The translations under genes were made by a program, and so were the position numbers. DNA of 59,225 nucleotides from Cerasicoccus maritimus (GTDB taxonomy: Bacteria; Verrucomicrobiota; Verrucomicrobiia; Opitutales; Cerasicoccaceae): assembly GCA_031296935.1 (NCBI GenBank), contig JAVDPD010000033.1:1-59225 (forward strand), written 5' to 3'. The first letter of the stretch is position 1; the number at the start of each line of letters is the position of its first letter. The notes beneath the pieces were generated by a model. That model did not search any database. It saw only the letters and a program-made list of their open reading frames with translations, and was not told the origin of the DNA. Below, piece by piece: positions 29,605 to 38,561 of the stretch.

Positions 29605-30858
29605 TTACATGCTGGTTCCGCGAATGATACTGCCGGGTTCGAGCGCGGCGGCGCGACGGGCGGGAATGTAGCTGGCGACCATCACGGTGACCGACGCCAC
29701 AACGGCGGCCCAAATATAGTGGTTGAGGTCCCAGTTAACCATGAACGAATCGGCCGTGAAAATACCGCGAATTCGGATGGGCAGCTTGGAAATGCCAAGA
29801 GTTACCACGGCGCCAAAAATCCAGCCGCATACTGTGCCCGCGATGAGCACAAGGAAGCCTTGCCAAAGGAAGATGCGGGAGATGTCTCTGCGGGTGTAGC
29901 CGATGGAGCGTAGAATGGCGATCTCGCGCGTTTTCTCCATGACGAGCATGGCGAGCGTGTTGAACATGCCGAGGCCGGAGATCAGGATGATCGTGGAAAC
30001 GGTGATGGCCGACGATACGCGTAGCACCGAGAAAACTTGCAGCCAGGATTTCTCGCGCTCTTGCCAGGGTATCACGTTGTGGTGGAGGGCGCTTTCTAAC
30101 CGCGAGGCGACGCGCACAGCGTTGCCGGGATCACGCACGGCGATTTGGAAGAAGGCCTCGCCAAAGGGCTTTTTGAGTAGAGCACGGGTTTCGCCGATGT
30201 GCATGTAAACGCGTCGTTTGTCGATCTGCTCGATGCCGGTTTCAAAAATGCCGGCGACCTTATAACGTCGCGTGTCACCCGCGTATTCAAAGAGGATGTA
30301 GTCGCCGACATCCACGTGCATGCGTTCGGCAAACTTCTTGCCCAAGAGCACAGAACTGGGGTTGAAGGCAAAGTCGTCCAGGCTGCCGCGGAGCATTTGG
30401 CTGTCGAGATCGGTTACCTGGATGTGGTCTTTGAGGCGGATGCCGTGCACGCGCGCGGTCTGCTCGGCGGTTTTGCTGAGGGCGCGTGTTTCGCCGCGCA
30501 GGACTTCAGAAACGGCGGTTACATCGTCAAACGCTTCGACTGCTTCACGCAGTTTGTTGGGGTATTCAATGCCGTGGATGTATTTACGATTCGGATCGGT
30601 TTCGGTGATGAAGTCACTGGTCTGGCCGGACTCATCGGCGGCGTTGATCGCCAGGCCGATATCCTGAAAACGGTCTTCAATGCGGATGGGGCTGTCGGCG
30701 CCGATGATGGTGTCGATGTAGAACTTTTCAAAGCCGCTGGTTTGCGCCTGCGTGACGATGAAAAAACCGACGCCAAAGACGATGCCCGCGAGGCTCATGA
30801 TCATGGAGCGCTTGCGGGAAACGATGAAGCGGAACGCAATGGCGAAGTTCGGACTCAC
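29605..30858 (-). CDS. ABC transporter permease, FtsX/LolC/MacB type
   Basis: 417 aa. One N-terminal helix (about 20-40), a periplasmic MacB-like core domain of about 230 residues, then three C-terminal helices (about 285-400), the four-helix layout of type VII ABC systems. REIAILRSIGYTRRDI is the conserved FtsX-domain motif. With the fusion protein and TolC-like protein beside it, a MacAB-TolC-like exporter is more likely than LolCDE. The substrate is unknown. Confidence 0.92.
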   Translation of the reverse strand: MSPNFAIAFRFIVSRKRSMIMSLAGIVFGVGFFIVTQAQTSGFEKFYIDTIIGADSPIRIEDRFQDIGLAINAADESGQTSDFITETDPNRKYIHGIEYPNKLREAVEAFDDVTAVSEVLRGETRALSKTAEQTARVHGIRLKDHIQVTDLDSQMLRGSLDDFAFNPSSVLLGKKFAERMHVDVGDYILFEYAGDTRRYKVAGIFETGIEQIDKRRVYMHIGETRALLKKPFGEAFFQIAVRDPGNAVRVASRLESALHHNVIPWQEREKSWLQVFSVLRVSSAITVSTIILISGLGMFNTLAMLVMEKTREIAILRSIGYTRRDISRIFLWQGFLVLIAGTVCGWIFGAVVTLGISKLPIRIRGIFTADSFMVNWDLNHYIWAAVVASVTVMVASYIPARRAAALEPGSIIRGTSM

Positions 30859-30866
30859 GAGGCAGT

Positions 30867-31979
30867 TTATTCGATCACTTCGACTTTATCGCCGTGGCTG
30901 AGCTGGCGTGGGTCTTCGACCACGACTTGCTCGCCGTCCTTGAGCCCGCCAGTGATCTCGGCTTGGAGCAATCCGACAAAGCCGGTTTCGACGATGCGCT
31001 CCTCCACGGTGTCGCCATTGATGACGTAGACGATGTTGCCCAACAAAGCGCGGCGGGGAATGATCAGGGCGTTGTCGCGGCTGGCCTTGGTGACGGAGGA
31101 TTCACCGGTCATGCCATCGACCAGATCGCCTTCCTCGGCATTGGTTAGGTCTACGAATATATCGCGTCGTTTGGTTTCAGAATTCGAGGTCGGAAGGAGT
31201 TGGGAAACTTTTCCGGTGAACAACTTGCTGCCGACGCCGAGGAGCTTGAGCGATACAGATTGGCCGGGGCGGATGCCGGGGTAGTCCTCTTCGCTGATGC
31301 TAATGCGCACCAGGCGTTGCGTGCTCAATACGCGGCCCAGCACGGTGGGGCCTTCCACGTAGTCGCCCGCGTAAACCTGCGCATCGATGAGCAGCCCATC
31401 AATGGGGGAGCGGATCTCCATGTCGTTGCGGCGTTCTTCGAGTTGGCGAATTTGCTGGGAAAGAGATTTCTCCGACTGCTCCCAGTCGAGGGTTTGCTCA
31501 CGGACTTGACGCTCCAGCTTAATGACGGCGCGCTTGTCTTTTTCTAATTCAGACTGCGGGTAGTTGCCAGCATCGGCGAGGCGTTGATTTTGCTCAAGGT
31601 CTTGCTTGGCGGTGTCCAGATCGGGCTCAAGGGATGAGCCGTTGGCGATACGCTTCTTTACGGATTCCAGCTCGAGCTTGAGGTTGTCGATTTCGAAGTC
31701 GATGTCGCGCGTGTCCTGCTTGAATACGATCTGGCCCGCGGAGACGGGCACGCCGCCGAGCGAGGGGTCGTAAGCGGACTCGATGATGAGGCCGGGCTCG
31801 CGGTTCTTTAACTCGATGTCGAGTGCTGCCTCGACGCTGACATTGCCCGAGACGGCGTCGAGCGCCGTGCCGCGGGTAGCTGCCTGCGCTTTAACCTGCG
31901 TGCGTGAGCTGATCATGGGGATCGCCACGAGGGCACCGATCACGATGAGCGTCAGTATGATTTTCCAAAGGGATTTCAT
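30867..31979 (-). CDS. Periplasmic adaptor (membrane fusion protein, HlyD/MacA type)
   Basis: 370 aa. An N-terminal membrane anchor (IILTLIVIGALVAIPMI) precedes a lipoyl-like half motif, a long coiled-coil hairpin (about residues 95-205, Glu/Gln/Arg-rich) and the second lipoyl half IRSPIDGLLIDAQVYAGDYV, then beta-barrel and membrane-proximal domains. It bridges the ABC permease to the TolC-like duct. Its ATG shares one base with the TolC-like stop codon (TAATG), so translation is coupled. Confidence 0.93.
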   Translation of the reverse strand: MKSLWKIILTLIVIGALVAIPMISSRTQVKAQAATRGTALDAVSGNVSVEAALDIELKNREPGLIIESAYDPSLGGVPVSAGQIVFKQDTRDIDFEIDNLKLELESVKKRIANGSSLEPDLDTAKQDLEQNQRLADAGNYPQSELEKDKRAVIKLERQVREQTLDWEQSEKSLSQQIRQLEERRNDMEIRSPIDGLLIDAQVYAGDYVEGPTVLGRVLSTQRLVRISISEEDYPGIRPGQSVSLKLLGVGSKLFTGKVSQLLPTSNSETKRRDIFVDLTNAEEGDLVDGMTGESSVTKASRDNALIIPRRALLGNIVYVINGDTVEERIVETGFVGLLQAEITGGLKDGEQVVVEDPRQLSHGDKVEVIE

Positions 31980-33382
31980 TACCAGTAAAAGTCCTCGTCG
32001 AATACATCTTGGACCGGCTTAGTGAGCGGTTGTTTCGGCGCGCCGAACGGATCTTGCCTATAAACCGAGAGTAGCTCGGTGGAGTTGGTGAAGAGGCTGA
32101 GGCGGTGATTGATCAGCATCAGGCGATCTGCCAGCAGTGAATTCTGGGCAGTGAGGAGGTCGCTTTCGGTGGCGGTGTTGGTTTCACGGTCTGATTCAAC
32201 GCGCTTTAGCTGATTCTCCGTTAAGTTGACGCGGCGCTCCCATAAACGGATATCACGCTCGATCAACTTGCGGTCGCGCTTGAGGCGCTCGATCTCTAGC
32301 TTGTCTTTTTCCGCAATGTGCTCAGCTTCCAACTCTAGTGCGCGCTGCTGTGCCTTGGACTCAATCTTCTGCCACTGAGTTTGGAAACCGTCAAAGATGT
32401 GCCAGTTGATTCGGAGGTAAGCGGCGACCACCGTGCGGTCAATGTTGTCCTGCCCTTGTGAGGCGATCTGGTCTTGGTAGGCTTCGGTCACGAAGTCCAG
32501 AATTGGTAAGTTCTGTGATTGAATCTGGGTGTAATTGGCCTCGGCAATGTTGAGCTCTTGTTGTTTATTGAGATATTCGACCGAGGGCGGGGGCGCACTG
32601 GTAATTACCGTAGCAGCTTCGGCGGATTGCTGTTGCTCAAGTTCCCTGAAGCGAGCAACCAAGCCGTTTTCAGAGCCCCTGATCGGGCCTTGCCATCCAC
32701 TGGCGAGCCGTAGGTCTTCTTCGAGCATTTGCACCTCATCACGGGCGCGGTCCAGTTGGATGTTGGCTTCTTCCAAGCTGAGGCGGTCGCTTTCCAAGTC
32801 GTCTTCGGTGATGCGACCGGAGTCGGCTTGCTGGAGACTGCGGTCGACTTCCTGGCTGAAGCGTTTGTATTCCGCCTCGTAAAACGCAACCTCTTCGCGG
32901 CTGAAGAGCAGGCGCAGGTAGAGATTGCGCACGCGCAGAGTCAGCAGGCGGTAAGTTTCCTGATAATTGTTATCGGCGATGGCTTTCTGAAACTTGCCAA
33001 TGTCGCGGTGAGCGTCGAGGGCTCCCCAATGGTAGAGCTCCTGCTCAAGGCGGGCGATGCCGAAGGGTTGTGTGGTATTTTGGAAGGTGGGGTTACTCTC
33101 TCGGAATTCACTCCGATTCGTCATTTGGATATTCAGGCGGATTTGTGGCCATTTTGGTGCGAGGCGGGAGTGTTCGCCTGCTTCGGCGGCCTGAACCTTG
33201 GCCCGGTGGATCAGCATTTCCGGGGATTCGTCTTCCATCTGTTGCAGAATGGACGCCAGCTCCGGGAAAATATCTTCGGGGAGAGCAAGCGGGCTTGCGG
33301 CCTGAGCCAGTGGGGAGACGAGCATTAGAAGTAGGGCGCTCGCCGTGAAAAATAGCGACTGTTTGAATGGTGCTCCGAACAT
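31979..33382 (-). CDS. TolC-family outer-membrane efflux protein
   Basis: About 467 aa. Signal peptide MFGAPFKQSLFFTASALLLM ending AQAA; long alpha-helical repeats with heptad character (for example LRVRNLYLRLLFSREEVAFYEAEY and RVESDRETNTATESDLLTAQNSLL) typical of the TolC duct. First gene of the exporter operon. ATG 33382 is preferred over an upstream in-frame start at 33442 because it gives a normal signal peptide. Confidence 0.9.
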   Translation of the reverse strand: MFGAPFKQSLFFTASALLLMLVSPLAQAASPLALPEDIFPELASILQQMEDESPEMLIHRAKVQAAEAGEHSRLAPKWPQIRLNIQMTNRSEFRESNPTFQNTTQPFGIARLEQELYHWGALDAHRDIGKFQKAIADNNYQETYRLLTLRVRNLYLRLLFSREEVAFYEAEYKRFSQEVDRSLQQADSGRITEDDLESDRLSLEEANIQLDRARDEVQMLEEDLRLASGWQGPIRGSENGLVARFRELEQQQSAEAATVITSAPPPSVEYLNKQQELNIAEANYTQIQSQNLPILDFVTEAYQDQIASQGQDNIDRTVVAAYLRINWHIFDGFQTQWQKIESKAQQRALELEAEHIAEKDKLEIERLKRDRKLIERDIRLWERRVNLTENQLKRVESDRETNTATESDLLTAQNSLLADRLMLINHRLSLFTNSTELLSVYRQDPFGAPKQPLTKPVQDVFDEDFYW

Positions 33383-33501
33383 GCGAAAAACGAGTAACAA
33401 GCGGCAAGCTCGTGGGGATGGCAAACCTTTTCCAAATCGCAATCTAGATCGCTATGTTATAAAGGATTGCTCGTTGTGCCATCCGTGCAAACGCTGTCGT
33501 T

Positions 33502-34215
33502 GTGAACCTCATACTATTCAATACAGCTGAGGAAGCTGGCATAATCTCGCCTTTGGACTCGCGCGCTAAGCACATCCGAGAAGTGATCCGGTTGGGAGTT
33601 GGGGATTCGGTATATGTAGGCATCGTTGATGGTGTGCGCGGGTTGGGGACTATTGTGGCAGATGACGCTGCGGGCATGCGATTGGATATTGCTTGGGAAG
33701 CTGCTCCGCCGGTCTTGCATCCGATACGCTTGTTGGTGGGGGTGCCTCGTCCGCAGACTGCGCGCCGGGTGTTGTTTGACGCGGCCTGTCTAGGTGTGTC
33801 GGGCATTGATTTCTTTCAGGCCGAGAAAGGCGAGCCATCTTATGCCAAGAGCAAACTGTGGTCGACAGACGAGTGGCGCGAGCGCCTCTGGCAAGGCGCG
33901 GAGCAGGGGTTTGCCACCCAGTTGCCCGAGGTGCGGCATTTTGAGAAGTTGGCCGATGCACTGGAAGCCGTGGAGACGCCGGGGAAGGTCGCATTGGATG
34001 TCTATGAGGGCGCGGGGCAGTTGTCTTCGTTAAAACTACCCGAGCAGCTGACTACACTGGCTATCGGTTCCGAGCGTGGGTGGTCAGCCAAAGAGCGTGA
34101 TTTACTGCGTGAGGCTGGATTTACCTTGGCTGCTTTGGGCGAGCGTGTCTTGCGCACGGAGTCCGCTTGCTTGGCGGGGACATCGGTTATACTGGCTGGT
34201 TGGGGCCGCATGTGA
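33502..34215 (+). CDS. rsmE: 16S rRNA m3U1498 methyltransferase
   Basis: 237 aa. N-terminal PUA-like domain (SRAKHIREVIRLGVGDSVYV), then a SPOUT methyltransferase domain with the trefoil-knot motifs LAIGSERGWSAKERDLLREAGF and LGERVLRTESA, the classic RsmE signature. It methylates U1498 of 16S rRNA using AdoMet. Start GTG at 33502 fits the family. Divergent from the exporter operon, sharing a 119-bp promoter gap. Confidence 0.95.
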   Translation: MNLILFNTAEEAGIISPLDSRAKHIREVIRLGVGDSVYVGIVDGVRGLGTIVADDAAGMRLDIAWEAAPPVLHPIRLLVGVPRPQTARRVLFDAACLGVSGIDFFQAEKGEPSYAKSKLWSTDEWRERLWQGAEQGFATQLPEVRHFEKLADALEAVETPGKVALDVYEGAGQLSSLKLPEQLTTLAIGSERGWSAKERDLLREAGFTLAALGERVLRTESACLAGTSVILAGWGRM

Positions 34216-34263
34216 TTTTTACTCGCCATGCTGGAACCGGATAACTAGACCCCCCATCAGAAT

Positions 34264-34953
34264 ATGAAGCTATCGATTGTCATTCCATGCTACAACGAGT
34301 CGAGCACGATTGAAACTGTGATTGAGGCCGTGCAGGCGTCTCCGGTGGAAAACAAGGAAATCATCGTCGTTGATGATTTCTCGACCGATGGCACCCGCGA
34401 TTTGCTCAAGTCGAAGATCGAGCCCATTGTTGGCAAGGTCGTTTATCACGAGGTGAATCAGGGCAAAGGCGCTGCGTTGCGCACCGGTTTTCAGTCCGCT
34501 ACGGGAGATGTTGTGATCATTCAGGATGCCGACTTGGAATACGATCCGCAGGAATATTCCAAGCTGCTCAAGCCGATTCTGGATGGTAAGGCGGATGTCG
34601 TCTATGGTTCGCGTTTTGCTGGGGGTGAATCTCACCGAGTGGTCTATTACTGGCACATGTTGGGCAACAAGTTCCTGACTTTTCTTTCCAACGCTTTCAC
34701 CAATATCAACCTCACTGACATGGAGACCTGCTACAAGGTCTTCAAGAAGGAGATTATTGATCAGATCGAGATTGAGGAAAACCGCTTTGGCTTTGAGCCT
34801 GAGATCACGGCCAAGGTTGCCCGGATGAAGGTGCGTATTTTCGAAGTCGGTATTTCTTACTACGGTCGCACCTACGAAGAGGGCAAAAAGATCGGCTACA
34901 AGGATGGCTTCCGCGCGATCTACGCCATCTTGAAATACAACCTCTTCAAGTAG
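34264..34953 (+). CDS. Glycosyltransferase family 2 (dolichol-phosphate mannosyltransferase-like)
   Basis: 229 aa, single GT-A domain: [18 protein letters not shown], donor-binding [10 protein letters not shown], metal-binding [10 protein letters not shown], and the acceptor region GSRFAGGE. No membrane domain follows, as in soluble DPM1/polyprenyl-phosphate sugar transferases; it probably loads a lipid carrier for envelope glycans. Lies 48 bp after rsmE on the same strand. Confidence 0.92.
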   Translation: MKLSIVIPCYNESSTIETVIEAVQASPVENKEIIVVDDFSTDGTRDLLKSKIEPIVGKVVYHEVNQGKGAALRTGFQSATGDVVIIQDADLEYDPQEYSKLLKPILDGKADVVYGSRFAGGESHRVVYYWHMLGNKFLTFLSNAFTNINLTDMETCYKVFKKEIIDQIEIEENRFGFEPEITAKVARMKVRIFEVGISYYGRTYEEGKKIGYKDGFRAIYAILKYNLFK

Positions 34954-34962
34954 TCTAAGCTC

Positions 34963-35129
34963 TAAGAGGGCGTCTAAAAACTCAAGTGGTCTTCGCCGGA
35001 GTGCGTCTTCGGGGTCAAAATATCATTTCTTCATCTCGACGAAACTGGTTTCGCCTCGATTCAGAAGCCGAAATTTTGCCTCCCGAATACATCTCGCCGA
35101 CTCGATCAGACTTTTTAGACGCCCTCTTA
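34963..35129. mobile_element. MITE-like element with perfect 18-bp inverted ends
   Basis: TAAGAGGGCGTCTAAAAA at 34963-34980 is exactly repeated in inverted form at 35112-35129. The outer TA on each side may be the duplicated target, as for IS630/mariner-type or IS5-group elements. The 131-bp interior has a hairpin CGAAAC-TG-GTTTCG but no gene, so it would need a transposase from elsewhere. Confidence 0.8.
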
Positions 35130-35231
35130 CAGGACTGGTTGTTCAGCTTGGCTGCTCTAGGCGAAAAGCCAGTCGTGTGTTGTTCCGAATCTAGTCGGTT
35201 CTTGGGGCAAGGACTTAGCGGTTGCTGGCGC

Positions 35232-35318
35232 CTACGTTCATGGACGTAAAGGGGCTACGTCCCGGGACGTAAATAGTCTACGTCCATGAACGTAAGAGCG
35301 CTACGTCCGCGGGCGTAA
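35232..35318. repeat. Array of four 18-bp palindromes at 23-bp period
   Basis: Units at 35232, 35255, 35278 and 35301, consensus CTACGTYCnnGRaCGTAA, separated by unrelated 5-nt spacers. Units 1 and 3 have reverse-complement cores, unit 2 is a perfect palindrome and unit 4 near-perfect. The outer ACGT half-sites are kept while the centre varies. Confidence 0.85.
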
Positions 35319-35428
35319 GGACTGACACACGGGAAGGCTTTGATGCAACACACGGCTTGCTGGGCCTCAGCACAGCTGTGGTTTCAGGGACGCATGCGCC
35401 CATTGTCACGCTTCGCACCGTGACTACC

Positions 35429-35457
35429 AAAAAACGCGCCCCAATCTGGGACGCGTT
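35429..35457 (-). terminator. Terminator downstream of ilvB
   Basis: On the minus strand AAACGCGTCCCA/TGGGGCGCGTTT forms a stem with a short loop, followed by six T. It lies 65-90 nt after the ilvB stop, beyond repeat copy 2. Confidence 0.8.
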
Positions 35458-35482
35458 TCGTAAAAAAATTGCCTCGCAGCCA

Positions 35483-35521
35483 TCGGCCATCGGCCGACTC
35501 TCCGGTGCAGCGGGACGCTGC
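35483..35521 (+). repeat. Two-hairpin dispersed repeat, copy 2 (diverged)
   Basis: Hairpin 1 is TCGGCC-ATC-GGCCGA (35483-35497), a 9-nt linker follows, and hairpin 2 is GCAGCG-GGA-CGCTGC (35507-35521). Hairpin 2 keeps the GGA loop of copy 1 with the outer C-G pair flipped to G-C. It abuts the ilvB stop codon. Confidence 0.7.
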
Positions 35522-37297
35522 CTAGTCGGTGAGGATTTCCTTGGCGGACTTCTTCTGCGGGATGAACGGCAGCACGTGCTCGGTGTAGGGCACGATCACG
35601 TCGAGCAGGAAGGGCCCTTCGGTGTTGCACATCTCTTCGATGGCGGCCTTGAGGTCTTCCTTCTTGTAAACGCGCTTGGCCGGGATGCCGAAGCCCTGAG
35701 CGACGGTCACGTAGTCCGGGTAAATCGCATCCATGTTGTCCGGGCCACCGATGTTGTTCGGGTCGCCGAGGATGGTGTGGCCGCGAACGCCGTCGTAGAA
35801 GCGGTCTTCCCACTGAACCACCATGCCGAGGTGTTGGTTGTTCAGGATGAGGATCTTGGCGTTGATCTTTTCGATCTTGGCCGTGGCGAGCTCCTGAATG
35901 TTCATCAGGAAGGAGCCGTCACCGTCGATGTCGACAACGAGCTTGTCCGGGTGGGCAACGGCGGCACCGAGGGCGGCCGGGTAGCCAAAGCCCATCGTGC
36001 CGAGGCCGAGGGAGCTGATGAACGTGCGCGGCTCGCTGATGTGGTAATACTGCGGCGCCCACATCTGGTGCTGGCCCACGCCCGTTGCGATGATGGCCTC
36101 ACCCTTGGTGACTTCGAACAGCGTCTTGATCGCGTCCTGCTGCAGGATGTGCTCGCTGGGCTTGTAGTGGAAGGGATACGGATGCTCCTGCTTCCACTGG
36201 TTGATCGTGGTGAACCAGGCGCTGAGGTCGGGCTTCTTGAAGTGGCCTGCCTTGATGAGCTCGATCATGCGCGTCAGGGCATACTTGACGTCCGTGTAAA
36301 CGGTCTGATGCGCGAACTTGTTCTTGTTGAACTCGCTCTGGTCGATGTCGAAGTGGACAATGTGCGCATCGGGCGCAAACTTAGAAACGGTGCCGGTGAT
36401 GCGGTCGTCAAAGCGGGCACCGAGGGTCACGAGCAGGTCGCTGTCGCAAACGGCCCAGTTGCCAGCCACGGTGCCATGCATGCCGAACCAGTAAAGGCTC
36501 TGCGGATGGTCTGCCGGGAATGCGCCAAGGCCCATCAGGGTGGACGCAACCGGTGCGCCGGTCAGCTCGGCAAATTCGCGGAGCTCCGGAGTCGACTCGG
36601 AGGAAATGATGCCGCCGCCGATGTAAAGCGCGGGCTGCTTGCTGTCTTCCATCTTCTTCAGAACTGCGAGCAGCTCTTCGTCAGAAGCCTTAGGTAAGGC
36701 GCGCATGCCGGGGATTTCAACTTTGGCCGGGTAAACCGGTTCCCAGATCTTCTGCTGAACGTCCTTCGGGATATCGATGACAACCGGGCCAGGGCGGCCG
36801 GTGGTGGCGATTTCGAAGGCCTTCTTGACGATCATCGGCAGCTCTTCGGCTTCGAGGACGAGGAAGCTGTGCTTAACGATCGGCAAGGTCATGCCGAAAA
36901 AGTCGGTTTCCTGGAAGGCGCTCTTGCCGATCAGGTCCTGGAACACCTGACCAGTGATCGCAACCAGCGGGATCGAGTCCATGAATGCGTCGGCGATGCA
37001 GGTGATGAGGTTCGTTGCGCCGGGGCCGGAGGTGGCCATGCAGACGCCGGCCTTGCCGGTGGAGCGGGCATACCCGTGCGCCATGAAGCCGCCGCCTTGT
37101 TCGTGGCGCGGCAAAATGGTGCGAATGTTATTAGAGCGCGTTAGCGCCTGGTGAAGTTCCATCGAAGCGCCGCCCGGATAAGCGAATACGACGTCGACAC
37201 CCTCACGCTCAAGGCAAGTGACGAGAACGTCAGCGCCTTTCATAGCGGGACCTTTCTCATCCTGTGGCGGGAAGTTAACGACTGATTCGGTTTTCAT
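35522..37297 (-). CDS. ilvB: Acetolactate synthase, large (catalytic) subunit
   Basis: About 591 aa. First enzyme of branched-chain amino acid synthesis: pyruvate + pyruvate (or 2-oxobutyrate) to acetolactate (or acetohydroxybutyrate), using TPP. The N-terminal domain has [17 protein letters not shown] and catalytic Glu in RHEQGGG; the central FAD-binding domain follows; the C-terminal TPP motif is [14 protein letters not shown]...[15 protein letters not shown] 37297 (MKTESVVNF) is chosen; the frame extends 19 codons upstream. No ilvN regulatory subunit is adjacent in this window, which is unusual. Confidence 0.95.
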   Translation of the reverse strand: MKTESVVNFPPQDEKGPAMKGADVLVTCLEREGVDVVFAYPGGASMELHQALTRSNNIRTILPRHEQGGGFMAHGYARSTGKAGVCMATSGPGATNLITCIADAFMDSIPLVAITGQVFQDLIGKSAFQETDFFGMTLPIVKHSFLVLEAEELPMIVKKAFEIATTGRPGPVVIDIPKDVQQKIWEPVYPAKVEIPGMRALPKASDEELLAVLKKMEDSKQPALYIGGGIISSESTPELREFAELTGAPVASTLMGLGAFPADHPQSLYWFGMHGTVAGNWAVCDSDLLVTLGARFDDRITGTVSKFAPDAHIVHFDIDQSEFNKNKFAHQTVYTDVKYALTRMIELIKAGHFKKPDLSAWFTTINQWKQEHPYPFHYKPSEHILQQDAIKTLFEVTKGEAIIATGVGQHQMWAPQYYHISEPRTFISSLGLGTMGFGYPAALGAAVAHPDKLVVDIDGDGSFLMNIQELATAKIEKINAKILILNNQHLGMVVQWEDRFYDGVRGHTILGDPNNIGGPDNMDAIYPDYVTVAQGFGIPAKRVYKKEDLKAAIEEMCNTEGPFLLDVIVPYTEHVLPFIPQKKSAKEILTD

Positions 37298-37505
37298 GAT
37301 CTTCGATGTTTTATGGGTTATTTTTGTATGCGGAAAACCCTCCATCCTTGGCATTGAAGCGCCAAAGGCAATCTCAAAGCGGGATATCGGGCTTAAGGGC
37401 GCGGGAAGCTAGAGAGCGCTGCGTCCCCGGGCAAGGATATTATTGTGCATAAGCTGTAACACACCGATGGTTGACATGCGCACGGAATTACGCACGTTTT
37501 AACCC

Positions 37506-37748
37506 ATGAAATCGATAACGGCAACTTCGGCGCGTTCGGACCTGTATCGCCTGATCGACTCGGCAAACGAGACGCACGAGCCCGTCCAGATCACGGGCAA
37601 GCGCACTAATGCCGTACTGGTGTCGGAAGATGATTGGCGTGCAATCCAGGAGACGCTGCATTTGCTGAGCGTTCCGGGCATGCGCGAGTCAATTGTGGAG
37701 GGCATGCGTGAGCCGGTCGATGAATGTAGTCGCGAGATTGATCTGTGA
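37506..37748 (+). CDS. Antitoxin of the Phd/YefM family
   Basis: 80 aa. MKSITATSARSDLYRLIDSA is the DNA-binding N-terminal domain of YefM-type antitoxins, and VQITGKRTNAVLVSEDDWRAIQETLHLLS the conserved middle; the C-terminal part wraps the toxin. It would neutralise the downstream YoeB and repress the operon. Stop and toxin start overlap by 4 nt (GTGA). A TTGACA box sits 36 bp upstream. Confidence 0.93.
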   Translation: MKSITATSARSDLYRLIDSANETHEPVQITGKRTNAVLVSEDDWRAIQETLHLLSVPGMRESIVEGMREPVDECSREIDL

Positions 37749-38008
37749 GCTACACACTGGTCTATACACGTCAGGCGCGCAGGGATGCCCGCAAGCTGAA
37801 AGGGACGCCACTGGCGGATAAGGCTAAGGAGCTGCTCGCATTGATTGAGCAAGAGCCATTCATCAATCCTCCGCCTTTCGAGGCCTTGGTGGGCGATTTG
37901 AAAGGCGCGTACTCACGGCGGATAAACATCCAGCATCGCCTTGTCTATCAGGTGCTGGAAGAGGACCAAATCATCAAGGTGCTACGGCTCTGGACGCACT
38001 ATGAGTAA
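37745..38008 (+). CDS. Toxin of the Txe/YoeB family
   Basis: 87 aa, ribosome-dependent mRNA endonuclease. Features: TRQARRDARKLK, LIEQEPFINPPPFEALVGDLKGAYSRRINIQHRLVYQV and the diagnostic end RLWTHYE with the active-site His. GTG start overlapping the antitoxin. Its last base overlaps the next ATG (TAATG), coupling a third gene to the pair. Confidence 0.93.
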   Translation: MSYTLVYTRQARRDARKLKGTPLADKAKELLALIEQEPFINPPPFEALVGDLKGAYSRRINIQHRLVYQVLEEDQIIKVLRLWTHYE

Positions 38009-38559
38009 TGACGACTACATCTCAGTTCAAGGATACCTATAGCGATTTACAGCTAAGTTTTTGTTCCAATGGGTCTGAAATTGACATGTTAATATCTGGT
38101 ATTTGGTCGGAGTCTTCATCTGGCGTGTTAGAATTCTTATCGCAACTGGCTGACCGTGACTTTTCAAGGATACATATCGACGTGAAGGACCTGGAGTATC
38201 ATTGGGGAACTGGGACAATGAAATTCTTGATAAGCAACTACTGGCGAAAGGGTAATGTTGAGATAGTAGTTTCTGCTGATATGCCACAATGGCTGCAGGT
38301 TTTTTCTCTGAGTTTTACTGGCCGCTCATTGCCAAGCATCAAACATGAATTGATTTTCAAATACGGGGATCGAATTTGGAACGTTTTGGAAATTCCACCT
38401 AAGGAAGATTTTCCTTGGTTTTGGTCTGCCATGGGAAGGGATGAGTGGCTTAGATCGAAGATTGTGATGCACAACCAGAAACTGGAAAAATGCCCAAACT
38501 GCGGTCGCAACATTTTTGGGCCTCTAGGCTCTTGTTCGTATTGCGGAGATTACTATTAA
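38008..38559 (+). CDS. Third gene of the TA operon: zinc-ribbon protein, possibly STAS-like
   Basis: 183 aa. The C-terminus has CPNC...CSYC (about residues 162-180), a zinc ribbon. The middle (FSRIHIDVKDLEYHWGTGTM, then KFLISNYW, VEIVVSAD) has the strand-helix rhythm of STAS domains, but this is weak. AT-rich compared with its neighbours. Its ATG overlaps the toxin stop by one base and the next gene begins 2 nt after its stop, so it is embedded in the operon. Could be an accessory factor or simply a passenger. Confidence 0.65.
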   Translation: MTTTSQFKDTYSDLQLSFCSNGSEIDMLISGIWSESSSGVLEFLSQLADRDFSRIHIDVKDLEYHWGTGTMKFLISNYWRKGNVEIVVSADMPQWLQVFSLSFTGRSLPSIKHELIFKYGDRIWNVLEIPPKEDFPWFWSAMGRDEWLRSKIVMHNQKLEKCPNCGRNIFGPLGSCSYCGDYY

Positions 38560-38561
38560 GC

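Larger units (their letters stand above)
34954..35521. other. 568-bp gene-free region rich in repeats
   Basis: Convergent gap between the glycosyltransferase and ilvB. From left to right it holds a 167-bp MITE, a four-unit palindrome array, the ilvB terminator and a two-hairpin repeat copy. No credible coding sequence. Confidence 0.8.

Noticed and set aside
35232..35318. Possible CRISPR array
   Set aside because: Repeats are 18-bp palindromes with 5-nt spacers; far too short for CRISPR and no cas genes nearby.
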